This document shows positions 56,062 through 64,000 of a stretch of 64,000 nucleotides of DNA, in pieces. Origin of the DNA: Methanospirillum hungatei (lineage in GTDB: Archaea; Halobacteriota; Methanomicrobia; Methanomicrobiales; Methanospirillaceae); NCBI RefSeq assembly GCF_019263745.1, contig NZ_CP077107.1:2542001-2606000 (forward strand), given 5' to 3'. The first letter of the stretch is position 1. Each line of letters begins with the position of its first letter. Below the pieces are notes generated by a model, which was given only the letters and a program-made list of their open reading frames with translations, made no database searches and was not told where the DNA came from. The position numbers and the translations under genes are program-made.

Positions 56062-56161
56062 GATAGAAGGCCGGGTAGTATTCAGTGATTCACTATTGGA
56101 TGTACCAGGGATAATCTTTTTGTAATATATTCTCCATGTAAAAAATTGAACGATTATTTAA

Positions 56162-57782
56162 CCTGAACTCGGCATTTTAACCCATAGGTATTTGGTCGGT
56201 GAAGAGGCTGAGTATTTTTGTTGCTCTCTTAGGAATCTGTGCAAAACTTTTTGTTCCACGTGCATCATGAATTATCTCAATTTTTGAAAGTTCAAAAAAG
56301 ACTTCTTCTACAGAGATAATCTGATTTAAGTTTAATATGCGAAGTTTTCTTAAAACTGAAAAGTATATCCTCAGTGCCAATAATGATATGAAAAAATAAC
56401 CTCTAACACTTTCTTCCGACTGCAAATACGATTTATCTGAATCTATTGGGTTTTTTAATGCATCAAATGCAAGTTCCACATCTTCCCTCTCTTTATATAA
56501 AAGAAAAATTTCTGCTGGAGGTTTAGCAATGTCAGATAATATTGGAATTATTCCCGAAAATTCGCATTTATTTTGATATTCACCTACATTCAGGCCTCTT
56601 TTAAGTGAATTTTTTAGTAAAGTAGATTCTTTTTCCCCCTTCAATAAGGGATCCATATAAAGGTAGAGGTAACCATATTGATTATTAACACACGTACACA
56701 AAATCCCTCTATTACGATATAAAAACCCTCCATCCCATACTATTTTAGATTTTTGTAAGAATTTTGAATTCTTTTTTAATGGGACAAGGTAGTGAATACC
56801 TCTTTTTTTTAGTTCATTCAACAATGAATACGAAGAGAAGCCCCGATCCAAAATTAATCCAATATCGTTGTCTTTAAATCGATTTAAGAAATTTTTTATT
56901 GTTTTTATATCTCTCATAGATCCATATGAGACATCGCATCCGATTGGAAGACCGGTATTCGATGAGAATGCCATTGAAACCCCAATTTGTTCGTTTTTAT
57001 CATGGTCTGCATTATATCCCTTTTCAGCTAACTTTATTGATTCAGAATAAGTAATAATCGCAGTTAAGTCGTAAAATATCAAATCGTCGTCTGAAGCTAA
57101 TTCTGCAAATAAGTCATACCACCAGCCAACTTCAGAACCGATTTGGTGAAGTACCTCTCCTAAATGTTTAGGCAACAATTTGACATTGATTTGATTGGAT
57201 AAATCTAACTTTTCCCATCGTGATTCAATTAATCTGAGAGGTTTAGGATCTAAGGCTTTTACGATAGCCATAGTGACTAATTCCTTGAAATATGGAGTAT
57301 ATTTTTCTAATAATGATTCAAGATCCTTGATGTATGAATAGGCTAGCATCCCATTAGCATATTCAAATATTTCTCTGTTTGAAACTATTTTTGAGGCTGA
57401 ATTTTTTTTGGGTTTAAACGTACCATCACGAGTTATGGATCCAATATAGTGTGTCGTTTTTTTCGATTTTTTTGTTTGTGGATCATACACACTTGAAGCG
57501 CGATAAACATAAAAACCACCTTTGATTTGATGAATTTCTACGTTATGTTGAAGATTTTTTTTCAAGTTTTGAAGGGTGTGCCGCACCTTATCAGGGATCA
57601 TATTCATATCCTACTACTGGGTTAAAATACACTGTGTTAATTTATTAGTAGAATTATAAATATTTTGCCCTGTTCTAGAAGTTCATTTTTTAAACTCCTT
57701 AAAAATTGAATATTTTTCAAAACAAAGGGTAAAAATATTTGAAGGAAACTTACAATACTGGGTTAACTAAGAAAAGTTAGGG
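56162..57782 (-). mobile_element. IS1634/IS4-type insertion sequence, about 1621 bp
   Basis: TTATTTAA flanks the element on both sides (56154-56161 and 57783-57790), a likely 8-bp target duplication. The ends match imperfectly as inverted repeats: the left reads CCTGAACTCGGCATTTTAACCCA and the right, on the other strand, CCCTAACTT followed by TTAGTTAACCCA; this is weaker than for the IS66 element. A second TGGGTTAAAATAC copy at 57618-57630 is inside. It lies between genes and interrupts nothing obvious. Confidence 0.7.
56177..57607 (-). CDS. IS1634-type transposase (IS4 superfamily)
   Basis: This 476-aa DDE transposase shows the IS4-clan core: first Asp in IFYDLTAIITYSES, second Asp in GLILDRGFSSY, and the final Glu in the YREK-like KEREDVELAFDALKN. 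The N-terminal 75 residues (YVYRASSVYDPQTKKSKK and YIGSI) are typical of IS1634. The frame is complete and starts at ATG 57607 or 57601. The stop codon overlaps the left inverted repeat. Confidence 0.88.
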   Translation of the reverse strand: MNMIPDKVRHTLQNLKKNLQHNVEIHQIKGGFYVYRASSVYDPQTKKSKKTTHYIGSITRDGTFKPKKNSASKIVSNREIFEYANGMLAYSYIKDLESLLEKYTPYFKELVTMAIVKALDPKPLRLIESRWEKLDLSNQINVKLLPKHLGEVLHQIGSEVGWWYDLFAELASDDDLIFYDLTAIITYSESIKLAEKGYNADHDKNEQIGVSMAFSSNTGLPIGCDVSYGSMRDIKTIKNFLNRFKDNDIGLILDRGFSSYSLLNELKKRGIHYLVPLKKNSKFLQKSKIVWDGGFLYRNRGILCTCVNNQYGYLYLYMDPLLKGEKESTLLKNSLKRGLNVGEYQNKCEFSGIIPILSDIAKPPAEIFLLYKEREDVELAFDALKNPIDSDKSYLQSEESVRGYFFISLLALRIYFSVLRKLRILNLNQIISVEEVFFELSKIEIIHDARGTKSFAQIPKRATKILSLFTDQIPMG

Positions 57783-57790
57783 TTATTTAA

Positions 57791-58118
57791 GAAGAACATT
57801 CGTCGTAACTATACCCGGTAATCCAAAGTCAACGAAGAAATTCAGGGTTTGTTACATCTCCAAAAAAGGAGGATTTATGCAAGACCACCAATGGTATCGG
57901 CCCATGTCTCAATTTTCTTGATATGAGGTTTGAGTTAAAGATCTTCACCGCTTCAGCAAATTTGCCGGATTATTGTACTATCCTGAGATGATTCCCTCCT
58001 TCATAATGACCCTGTCCTGAGCAACCTGACCTTGCCGGGGGGTGTCAGAAAAAAGAAGAGGATCGTGTCTGTTCTGGTTATGAGTCACACGGACAAGGCA
58101 CGAAACTCACCAGCCTTT
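57791..58118. other. Intergenic stretch with possible coding relics
   Basis: No intact gene is present in these 328 bases. Short open stretches with protein-like composition, for example FAEAVKIFNSNLISRKL on the minus strand and FSKFAGLLYYPEMIPSFIM on the plus strand, are broken by stops within 25-45 codons. They may be remains of an older mobile element, but no family could be named. Confidence 0.25.
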
Positions 58119-60263
58119 CTACCCATCAATCTTATACTTCCCTTCCGGAATATTGATCTCAAACCGAACACCCTCTCCGGGAATTCCACATTCTCTGATA
58201 GAAAGGCCGGTGATATCCAGGATCTCCCTGATAAAGAATAACCCAAGACCGGTATTCATCCCAAAACCCCGGGTAAATATCTTCTCTTTCTCCTCGTTGG
58301 GAACACCACAGCCGTCATCCTCATAAATCAGTAAGAATTCATCATTCTTCCTCTCAAAGGAGACAGAGATGGATTGAACGGTCTTCCCATGCCGAATAGA
58401 ATTCTCTACCAGGTTGAAAAAAACCTTTTTCAGTAAGGGATCAGCAAAAATAAGGATTTGAACATCTGGAACACGATAGGAAATACCCGATATCATCCGA
58501 ATAATCAGAGGATCGGCACATATCTCTGAAATATCCTGCCATCCAGGTTTTGTCTGTCCAAGTGACTGGTACTCGGCAGTAAACTCAATCAATTCCTGAA
58601 CACCCTTTCCAGCTTCCAGAATCATGGCCATATTCTGTTTAATCTCTTCCTCTGACAACGGATAAGACATATCTGTTAAGAATAAAATAATCTGCACCTG
58701 ATTGAGAATGTCGTGCCTCGTAATGCTTGAGAGCAGATTCAATTTTTTATTCGTCGTTTCAAGAGAATGGGATATCATCTCAAGATCAGCATTCTTCTGC
58801 ATGAGTGTATCTTCAAGCATCTTTCTCTGGGTAATATCAGCAAATGACACAAAATATGCATCATTCCCCAGGTAGGTTATCATCCTGACCGAAGCATATA
58901 CCCAAAGCATTCTCCCGTCATGAGTTTTCATCTCCATCAGAACATCATCGACATGACTCTTCGTCTTCAGTTGCTCAGTTATCATGTTCCGGATAGAAAT
59001 ATCCCCATAAAAACGGTCAGAAGGACTCCCAATCAATTCCTCCGCAGGAATCTGAAACTGTTCAACGGTCCGGTAATTTACAAGCAGAATAATATTGTCA
59101 GAAGAACGGATGATAACAATCGGAAACGGAGCACCATCAATAAGACTTTTCCACCGGCGTTCACTCTCCCTTAGTTCTTCTTCCAGATTCTTCTGCAGGG
59201 TTATATCGGTTAAAAGGATAACTTTGCCTTCTGCCTCACTGGAATCAGAGTATATGGTATCCATTCTGGCTTCGTAAAAGAAATCCTGTTCCTCACCTTT
59301 TCGAATGATCTCCTGTCTGCCACGGAATTGACTGGATGCAAAACTCACAAGTTCAGGCCAGGTGGAAGCACAGGTTTTCAGTGATTTTCCTAGGGTTGAT
59401 TTTGATATATCAAGCAGGCTGGCAGCTGCGGGATTAATATCCACTATCTTCTCTTCATTATTCAGAACAATCATGGGCATTCCCATCCCATCAATAACTG
59501 TGCTCCGGGCAATTGGAATAATGTCAAATAATTTGTATCTGAATAATGCAATGCTGTAGAGAATACCCATAACCCAGAAGAATGCCGGGGCAGGATTGAC
59601 ACCGGGAATGAACCTCAACCCCACATCATATGAAAATGCAATTATAACCGGCAAAAATAATGCAAGGGCTAACATAATCCGTTGTTTCAGATAGATCCTG
59701 TGAGTTTCATCCCTGATAAACACCAGCAGAAAAAACGCCAGGAAAATGAGAATGTAGGAATAAATCAGGTATATCTGAAGAAACGGACCTGGAGCGTACT
59801 TCAGGACAGAAAATTCTCCAGCCTGAATGAGTTCAAAGTTATACCGAAAAAACGAATGAAGCGGACTTGAAAGAGCCAGAAGGGTGGCAAGAGATGGAAT
59901 AATACAGAGAAGACCAAACCTCCATCCTGAAACCCAGTTTTCACGCCGAAGAAACGTAAGAACCAGCCACAATTCAAAAACTGAAAGAAATGGAAGGAAA
60001 ATAAATTTGACATTGTGCAAGAAGATCTTTACCGGAAGAGTAGGAGAAGAGAGTTCCAGGGCATATGTCAAGGACCATCCGGCTGCAAAATACATAAGCA
60101 GCTGGTAGGGTACGGTTGCAGGATTGGTTGTGTAACGTCTGCTATACAACCCAAATCCCAGCATGATCACCGCTGATGTGACAAGCAGGAGAAATAATAT
60201 CTGGCTCACCATGATCGATGATTCGGAAATTTCCTGACCCGATAATATATACCAGAGATCCAT
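58119..60263 (-). CDS. Membrane histidine kinase: 7TM sensor, two PAS, HisKA-like, HATPase
   Basis: This 714-aa kinase has an N-terminal seven-helix membrane sensor (residues 15-240, ending LFRYKLFDIIPIAR, the junction typical of archaeal 7TM kinases). Two PAS domains follow (near 250-365 and 375-495), then the phospho-acceptor His in ITRHDILNQVQIIL and an ATPase with FFNLVENSIRHG, EDDGCGV and NTGLGLFFIREIL. It closely resembles the core of the kinase at 53893. The ATG at 60263 has only a weak site; Met18 is an alternative start. No partner regulator is adjacent. Confidence 0.88.
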   Translation of the reverse strand: MDLWYILSGQEISESSIMVSQILFLLLVTSAVIMLGFGLYSRRYTTNPATVPYQLLMYFAAGWSLTYALELSSPTLPVKIFLHNVKFIFLPFLSVFELWLVLTFLRRENWVSGWRFGLLCIIPSLATLLALSSPLHSFFRYNFELIQAGEFSVLKYAPGPFLQIYLIYSYILIFLAFFLLVFIRDETHRIYLKQRIMLALALFLPVIIAFSYDVGLRFIPGVNPAPAFFWVMGILYSIALFRYKLFDIIPIARSTVIDGMGMPMIVLNNEEKIVDINPAAASLLDISKSTLGKSLKTCASTWPELVSFASSQFRGRQEIIRKGEEQDFFYEARMDTIYSDSSEAEGKVILLTDITLQKNLEEELRESERRWKSLIDGAPFPIVIIRSSDNIILLVNYRTVEQFQIPAEELIGSPSDRFYGDISIRNMITEQLKTKSHVDDVLMEMKTHDGRMLWVYASVRMITYLGNDAYFVSFADITQRKMLEDTLMQKNADLEMISHSLETTNKKLNLLSSITRHDILNQVQIILFLTDMSYPLSEEEIKQNMAMILEAGKGVQELIEFTAEYQSLGQTKPGWQDISEICADPLIIRMISGISYRVPDVQILIFADPLLKKVFFNLVENSIRHGKTVQSISVSFERKNDEFLLIYEDDGCGVPNEEKEKIFTRGFGMNTGLGLFFIREILDITGLSIRECGIPGEGVRFEINIPEGKYKIDG

Positions 60264-60376
60264 CCGGACAGGAACGGAGTATCTGAAGGATCTTTATTCA
60301 GTCATACTATAAAAAGAGGTACGGCGTCATGTAAATAGAAGAGGTGTCATGTGACTGACGAATACTCTGAAAAATT

Positions 60377-60784
60377 TTAATTTATCCGGTAGAACCGGTC
60401 AATTGCAACACTGATTGGATCATTATCTGAAAGATAGGTAAGTTCGAATTCATCAGCACTGATTATCTTCCCGGTTGAATACCCGTTATTCTGTTCTGCG
60501 AGAGAGATTCCAGTCCCATCTGCACTCACTACTCCTGCAAGGTCCACCCGTTCCTCTGTACCATCACTTTTGGAATACGAAGAATATCCGACAATTATCC
60601 GATCCTGCTGCTCAGTAATGTTTATGAAGTAAACTCCCTCTTCCTGTTCAGAAAATCCCTGACCAGCATTGTATTCCACATATGGTCCGGTCCAGTTCCC
60701 AACAAGATCTGGAATATCTGCAGTAGAAATACCAACCATACCCACAAATACACATACAAGCAAGAAAGCCAGAAATCCTTTCAT
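60377..60784 (-). CDS. Secreted hypothetical protein, 135 aa
   Basis: I do not recognise a named family. Residues 1-22 form a signal peptide ending STADI. The rest is beta-rich (NWTGPYVEY, YFINITEQQDRIIVGYSSYS, GKIISADEFELTYL) and may fold as a small barrel. Similar short exported proteins occur in this group of methanogens, but the function is not known to me. It lies alone between the membrane kinase and an HTH gene. Confidence 0.6.
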   Translation of the reverse strand: MKGFLAFLLVCVFVGMVGISTADIPDLVGNWTGPYVEYNAGQGFSEQEEGVYFINITEQQDRIIVGYSSYSKSDGTEERVDLAGVVSADGTGISLAEQNNGYSTGKIISADEFELTYLSDNDPISVAIDRFYRIN

Positions 60785-61035
60785 ACGATATAATCACATC
60801 ACAAAACCTGATAATAATTTCCATATATTACGAAGAATTTGGTATGGATTTTGATATCGTGAATCCAAAAAGAGTGGAAGAATGGTAGTTTTTCACGGAG
60901 AATAATCAACGACAATCGGAGATCTGTTTGGATTAATTTTTTCCCAGACTCCAGAAATTTTCCATACAATGGAGTTTTTTAACTATGGTTTCAAGTGTTC
61001 CTTATCTGATGGGCAAAAATTCTCAGGTAAGTACA

Positions 61036-61401
61036 TTAATCAGCATATATTTCTTTCAGGTATGCCAGTAAGTCCCTCAGCTCATCTTCCCGAATCTTCA
61101 TCTCTTCAAGTTCCTTCTGAATCAGAGCCATTACTTCTGAATGATTGGCATGCCATAAGGGAGTCCCTCTCCGGGGAGATTCTTTGGTTACAAGATCCTT
61201 TGATTCTAATGCTTTCAGATGTGTCTCGACAGAACCATGAAATGAATATTTGAACACATCTTTCATGAAGGTCTTTATTGCCTGTTCTCTGACTCCATCC
61301 GGTGAACCTGATACGTAATACAATATCTCGCGATCAGTCAGGCTTTGAGACAACTCCCGCCATCGGGTTCTATGGGCGTTTTCCTCGTTCTTATCATTCA
61401 T
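61036..61401 (-). CDS. Winged-helix regulator, 121 aa
   Basis: This small protein resembles a winged-helix regulator: REILYYVSGSPDGVREQAIKTF and FKYSFHGSVETHLKALESKDLVTKE give the helix-turn-helix with recognition helix, and SPRRGTPLWHANHSEV the wing. A C-terminal coiled helix (QKELEEMKIREDELRDLLAYL) should dimerise it. The target is unknown; moeA2 lies directly upstream on the same strand. Confidence 0.6.
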   Translation of the reverse strand: MNDKNEENAHRTRWRELSQSLTDREILYYVSGSPDGVREQAIKTFMKDVFKYSFHGSVETHLKALESKDLVTKESPRRGTPLWHANHSEVMALIQKELEEMKIREDELRDLLAYLKEIYAD

Positions 61402-61497
61402 AGTATTCTCAAGGATTAGGATGTATCACTGATTTAAGGGCTCGGTCAGATCCTTCAATCACCAATAATAATGATGGATTGATATAATGGTTTTAGG

Positions 61498-62631
61498 TTA
61501 CCTGAGTAATAACACCTGCACCATCTCTCCCTTTCGAAATCCATTACTCCACTGGGGGAGATGAAGAATCCCATCTGCTGCCATTCCGGTCATGTGGCCG
61601 AACTCCCATGGAATTGGTATAATACGTATTTTTCCATCGGTATACCGGGTTGTTATCAGATGAAACAGGTCAAACTGGTTACAGGGTAGAATATCCTCAG
61701 TTATCTCCCCAAAAACATGTTTCTTCCCTGGTATTGGAACATCCCAAGATTTTAGCAGGGGAAGCACCAGGTTAAAAAAGGCGATTAAACTGGCTATCGC
61801 CTGCCCTGGCATACCAAAAACTGGTTTTTCACTGACAATACCACAAGAGACCGTTGTTCCGGGATGCATTGCTACTCCGTGAAAAAGCACCGAACCGCTC
61901 TTTTTTATGGCATCAAATGTACAATCCTTCGATCCTTTTGATGATCCACCAAAAACCAACACCATATCGCTATTGTCACATGCAGTACTGATCTGTGTGG
62001 CAATCAGATCTGGATCATCAGGAATGATCGGATACAGATCGGTCAATACCTGAAAGTCCCGAAGATATTCAGAGATCATAATAGTATTTGTATCTGCAAT
62101 TTGTCCCGGAAGCGGATCTTTTTTCAGGGGAACAATCTCATCTCCGGTTGCGATAAGACCTATTTTCCACTTTTTAACCTTAACATTCCGAATCCCAAAA
62201 TGTGAGAGTGTTGCGATATCATAGGGGATGAGTCGCTGATCTGATTGAATGACTACCTGTCCTTTTGTTACTTCAGCCCCTTTTTTAATAACCTGATGAT
62301 GTAGTGTAACCGGGGTCAGGATATACCCACGATCCGGGCCGCTCATCCGGACAACATCTTCCGTGACCACAGCATCAAATCCTTCGGGCATGGGAAGACC
62401 AACATTCACCCTGACATATTCAATTTCTCGTGGATCTTCAGGTGATGCCCCCTTTGTCTGTTTACTCCTGACTGCAATTCCATCGATCCCGGCAAGAGGT
62501 ACGGGCGGTATTGTTCGTTGTGAAAGCACTGATTCAGCCAGGACATGCCCCTTGGCATCCTTTACGGGGATAATTTTCGTCTGGGATACATGGTGAAAAG
62601 ATGATAATATGGTCTTTTGAGCTTCTTTCAT
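61498..62631 (-). CDS. moeA: MoeA, molybdopterin molybdenumtransferase, full domain set
   Basis: This 377-aa protein is a complete MoeA: EAQKTILSSF start, PLAGIDGIAVRS (the MDGYAV position, with IDGIAV), GLPMPEGFDAVVTEDVV, GAEVTKGQVV, the MoCF domain with LIATGDEIVPL, FGGSSKGSKDCTFDAI and FGMPGQAIASLIAFF, and domain IV. It inserts Mo or W into molybdopterin-AMP. TGAPLP is replaced by VGLPMP. The frame is open to ATG 62754; the Met at 62631 fits the family start, but there is no clear ribosome site at either. It complements the domain-deleted copy at 14641. Confidence 0.85.
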   Translation of the reverse strand: MKEAQKTILSSFHHVSQTKIIPVKDAKGHVLAESVLSQRTIPPVPLAGIDGIAVRSKQTKGASPEDPREIEYVRVNVGLPMPEGFDAVVTEDVVRMSGPDRGYILTPVTLHHQVIKKGAEVTKGQVVIQSDQRLIPYDIATLSHFGIRNVKVKKWKIGLIATGDEIVPLKKDPLPGQIADTNTIMISEYLRDFQVLTDLYPIIPDDPDLIATQISTACDNSDMVLVFGGSSKGSKDCTFDAIKKSGSVLFHGVAMHPGTTVSCGIVSEKPVFGMPGQAIASLIAFFNLVLPLLKSWDVPIPGKKHVFGEITEDILPCNQFDLFHLITTRYTDGKIRIIPIPWEFGHMTGMAADGILHLPQWSNGFRKGEMVQVLLLR

Positions 62632-62837
62632 GGAAATAAGCGAACCATAGTGGAAAGATAATGGTGGAATCATTTCTGGAGGTTCTACTTTATCGGTTGA
62701 CAAGCATAAAAAAGTAACTATTACTTTACCAAGTATCGGTCGTGAAAGGATCATTTATTATCTGTTTCATCCCTATGGTGAACAAAGATATCAAGGAACA
62801 GATACATCAGAGACGTCAGAATCAATAGAGTGATTGT

Positions 62838-64000
62838 ATGCAGGAGAATGATACCATATTCAAACAATTGTATGAAAAATGCGAACTCGCGACGATTATT
62901 TATAATGACCATGATCACATCCTTGACATAAATCCTGCTGCTCTTGCCTTGTTCAATATTGCATCAGTTACAAAATCCACTGAGCAGTTCATATCAGGTC
63001 TCCTGAATATACCAGATGATATAGTAAACCGGGTGAAATCAGGTGAGACCATTACCTATTCGAAAAAAATCGTCCTTGATGAATCTGATTCTCATGCCTT
63101 TTCTCAAAATATTACTAATCCGGTTCTTTTTGTTGACATATCCTGCATTCCATTTATCCAAACCGGCGGACAGATTTCAGCATATTATGTTCAGGTGACA
63201 GATCACACCGCCCGTCATCTGGCTCAGGAAGAACTGAGAAAAACCCATGAGCAATTTATTCTTGCAATAGATAGTTCCAGAATAGGAATTTGGGAATGGG
63301 ATATTCAAACTGGCGCGACCATTTTCAATGACCGATGGGCTGAAATCGTCGGATATACCCTTGAAGAACTGACCCCTACGACCATTCACACCTGGGAGAT
63401 GCTGACTCATCCTGATGACCTAACGGTTGCTCAGGAGGCAATTCAAAAGCATTTTTCAGGAAAAACTGACTACTATGAGACTGTTTTCAGAATGAAACAC
63501 AAAGATGGATCAATTGTTCATGTCCATGACCGGGGAAAAGTTACTGAATGGGATGCGAATGGTAATCCAATTAAAATGGCCGGGACTCATAGCGATATCA
63601 CTTATCAAAAGAATTTGTTATATGAGTTAAAAGAAAAAACCGAAGAACTCGAGCAGTTCTTTCATGTGACCGTTGAGATGCTCTGTATTGCGAACACCGA
63701 CGGATATTTCCTCCGGCTTAATCCTGCCTGGGAACATGTTCTTGGATGGAGCAAGGATGAACTGTTGGCTAAAAAATTTCTGGATTATGTTCATCCGGAG
63801 GATCTTGAATCCACGTATCAGGCGATATCCCAGTTAGCACAGCAAAATACCGTCATAAATTTTGTTAACCGGTATCAATGCAGGGATGGAACCTATCGCT
63901 GGATTGAATGGCGGTCAGCACCTGTAGGAAATCTGATTTATGGTGCTGCCCAGGATATTACTGACCGGAAAATTACCGAAACACGGTTGGTCAGAAAGAA
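62838..64000 (+). CDS. Multi-PAS sensor protein, truncated by the window end
   Basis: The frame runs without a stop from ATG 62838 past the end of the window (387 codons seen). It starts with a PAS domain (MQENDTIFKQLYEK, residues 5-125), followed by a PAS-PAC pair around GIWEWDIQTGATIFNDRW (140-260) with HPDD, and a third PAS (LCIANTDGYFLRLNPAWE, 275-385) ending in an ITDRK linker. A histidine kinase core is expected downstream. It has no membrane segment in the visible part and is divergent from moeA2. Confidence 0.85.
   Translation, partial: MQENDTIFKQLYEKCELATIIYNDHDHILDINPAALALFNIASVTKSTEQFISGLLNIPDDIVNRVKSGETITYSKKIVLDESDSHAFSQNITNPVLFVDISCIPFIQTGGQISAYYVQVTDHTARHLAQEELRKTHEQFILAIDSSRIGIWEWDIQTGATIFNDRWAEIVGYTLEELTPTTIHTWEMLTHPDDLTVAQEAIQKHFSGKTDYYETVFRMKHKDGSIVHVHDRGKVTEWDANGNPIKMAGTHSDITYQKNLLYELKEKTEELEQFFHVTVEMLCIANTDGYFLRLNPAWEHVLGWSKDELLAKKFLDYVHPEDLESTYQAISQLAQQNTVINFVNRYQCRDGTYRWIEWRSAPVGNLIYGAAQDITDRKITETRLVRK

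Noticed and set aside
1-64000. CRISPR array or cas genes
   Set aside because: No short repeats with regular unique spacers were seen and no protein resembles a Cas family.

Overview
The window looks like a formate-using hydrogenotrophic methanogen of the Methanomicrobiales, most probably Methanospirillum or a close relative. The evidence is two tandem F420-type formate dehydrogenase gene pairs (fdhA-fdhB), an FmdE-like protein, a full molybdenum supply kit, AT-rich archaeal promoters with TATA boxes (several leaderless starts), and many large PAS-domain sensor kinases. The genus is an inference; no rRNA gene is present.

Region 1 (1-19.7 kb) is a metal and molybdenum-cofactor island. It holds two Fe-siderophore/cobalamin-type substrate-binding proteins (one cut by the window edge), a radical SAM enzyme fused to what looks like a substrate-binding-protein domain, a molbindin, an FmdE protein, a decayed DUF4213/DUF364 gene, modABC, a THEP1-type NTPase, XdhC, an intact DUF364 protein, a MoeA that lacks one domain, three SAM methyltransferases (two are paralogues), a FecCD/BtuC-type permease with its ATPase, and FdhD. 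Region 2 (19.7-27.6 kb) carries fdhA2-fdhB2-fdhA1-fdhB1, all on the minus strand, then about 1 kb without a gene that contains a candidate structured RNA. The island supplies Mo or W, matures the pterin cofactor and sulfurates it for these enzymes; a second MoeA lies at 61.5 kb and ModD at 32.5 kb.

Region 3 (27.6-41.5 kb) is mixed: a CNNM/CorC-type membrane protein, a REC-PAS histidine kinase, ModD, a flavodoxin-ferredoxin protein, NudC, a TetR regulator, a DrrAB-like ABC exporter with a PadR regulator and an iterated operator, a MATE transporter and an MFS transporter.

Region 4 (41.7-64 kb) is signal transduction shaped by mobile DNA: a PAS protein split at a run of nine A, a tandem substrate-binding/Cache protein, a response regulator, a multi-PAS soluble chemoreceptor with a 690-bp internal tandem duplication and an IS66 insertion after codon 33 (8-bp target duplication visible), an HTH-PAS protein divergent from it, two more histidine kinases, an IS1634/IS4-type element with an 8-bp flanking repeat, and a PAS protein that runs off the end. 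No CRISPR array, rRNA or clear tRNA was seen.

The best candidates for an undescribed system are (a) the metal-handling set of rSAM-SBP fusion, DUF364, paralogous methyltransferases and FecBCD transporter beside the formate dehydrogenases, and (b) the structured RNA at 27249-27355.
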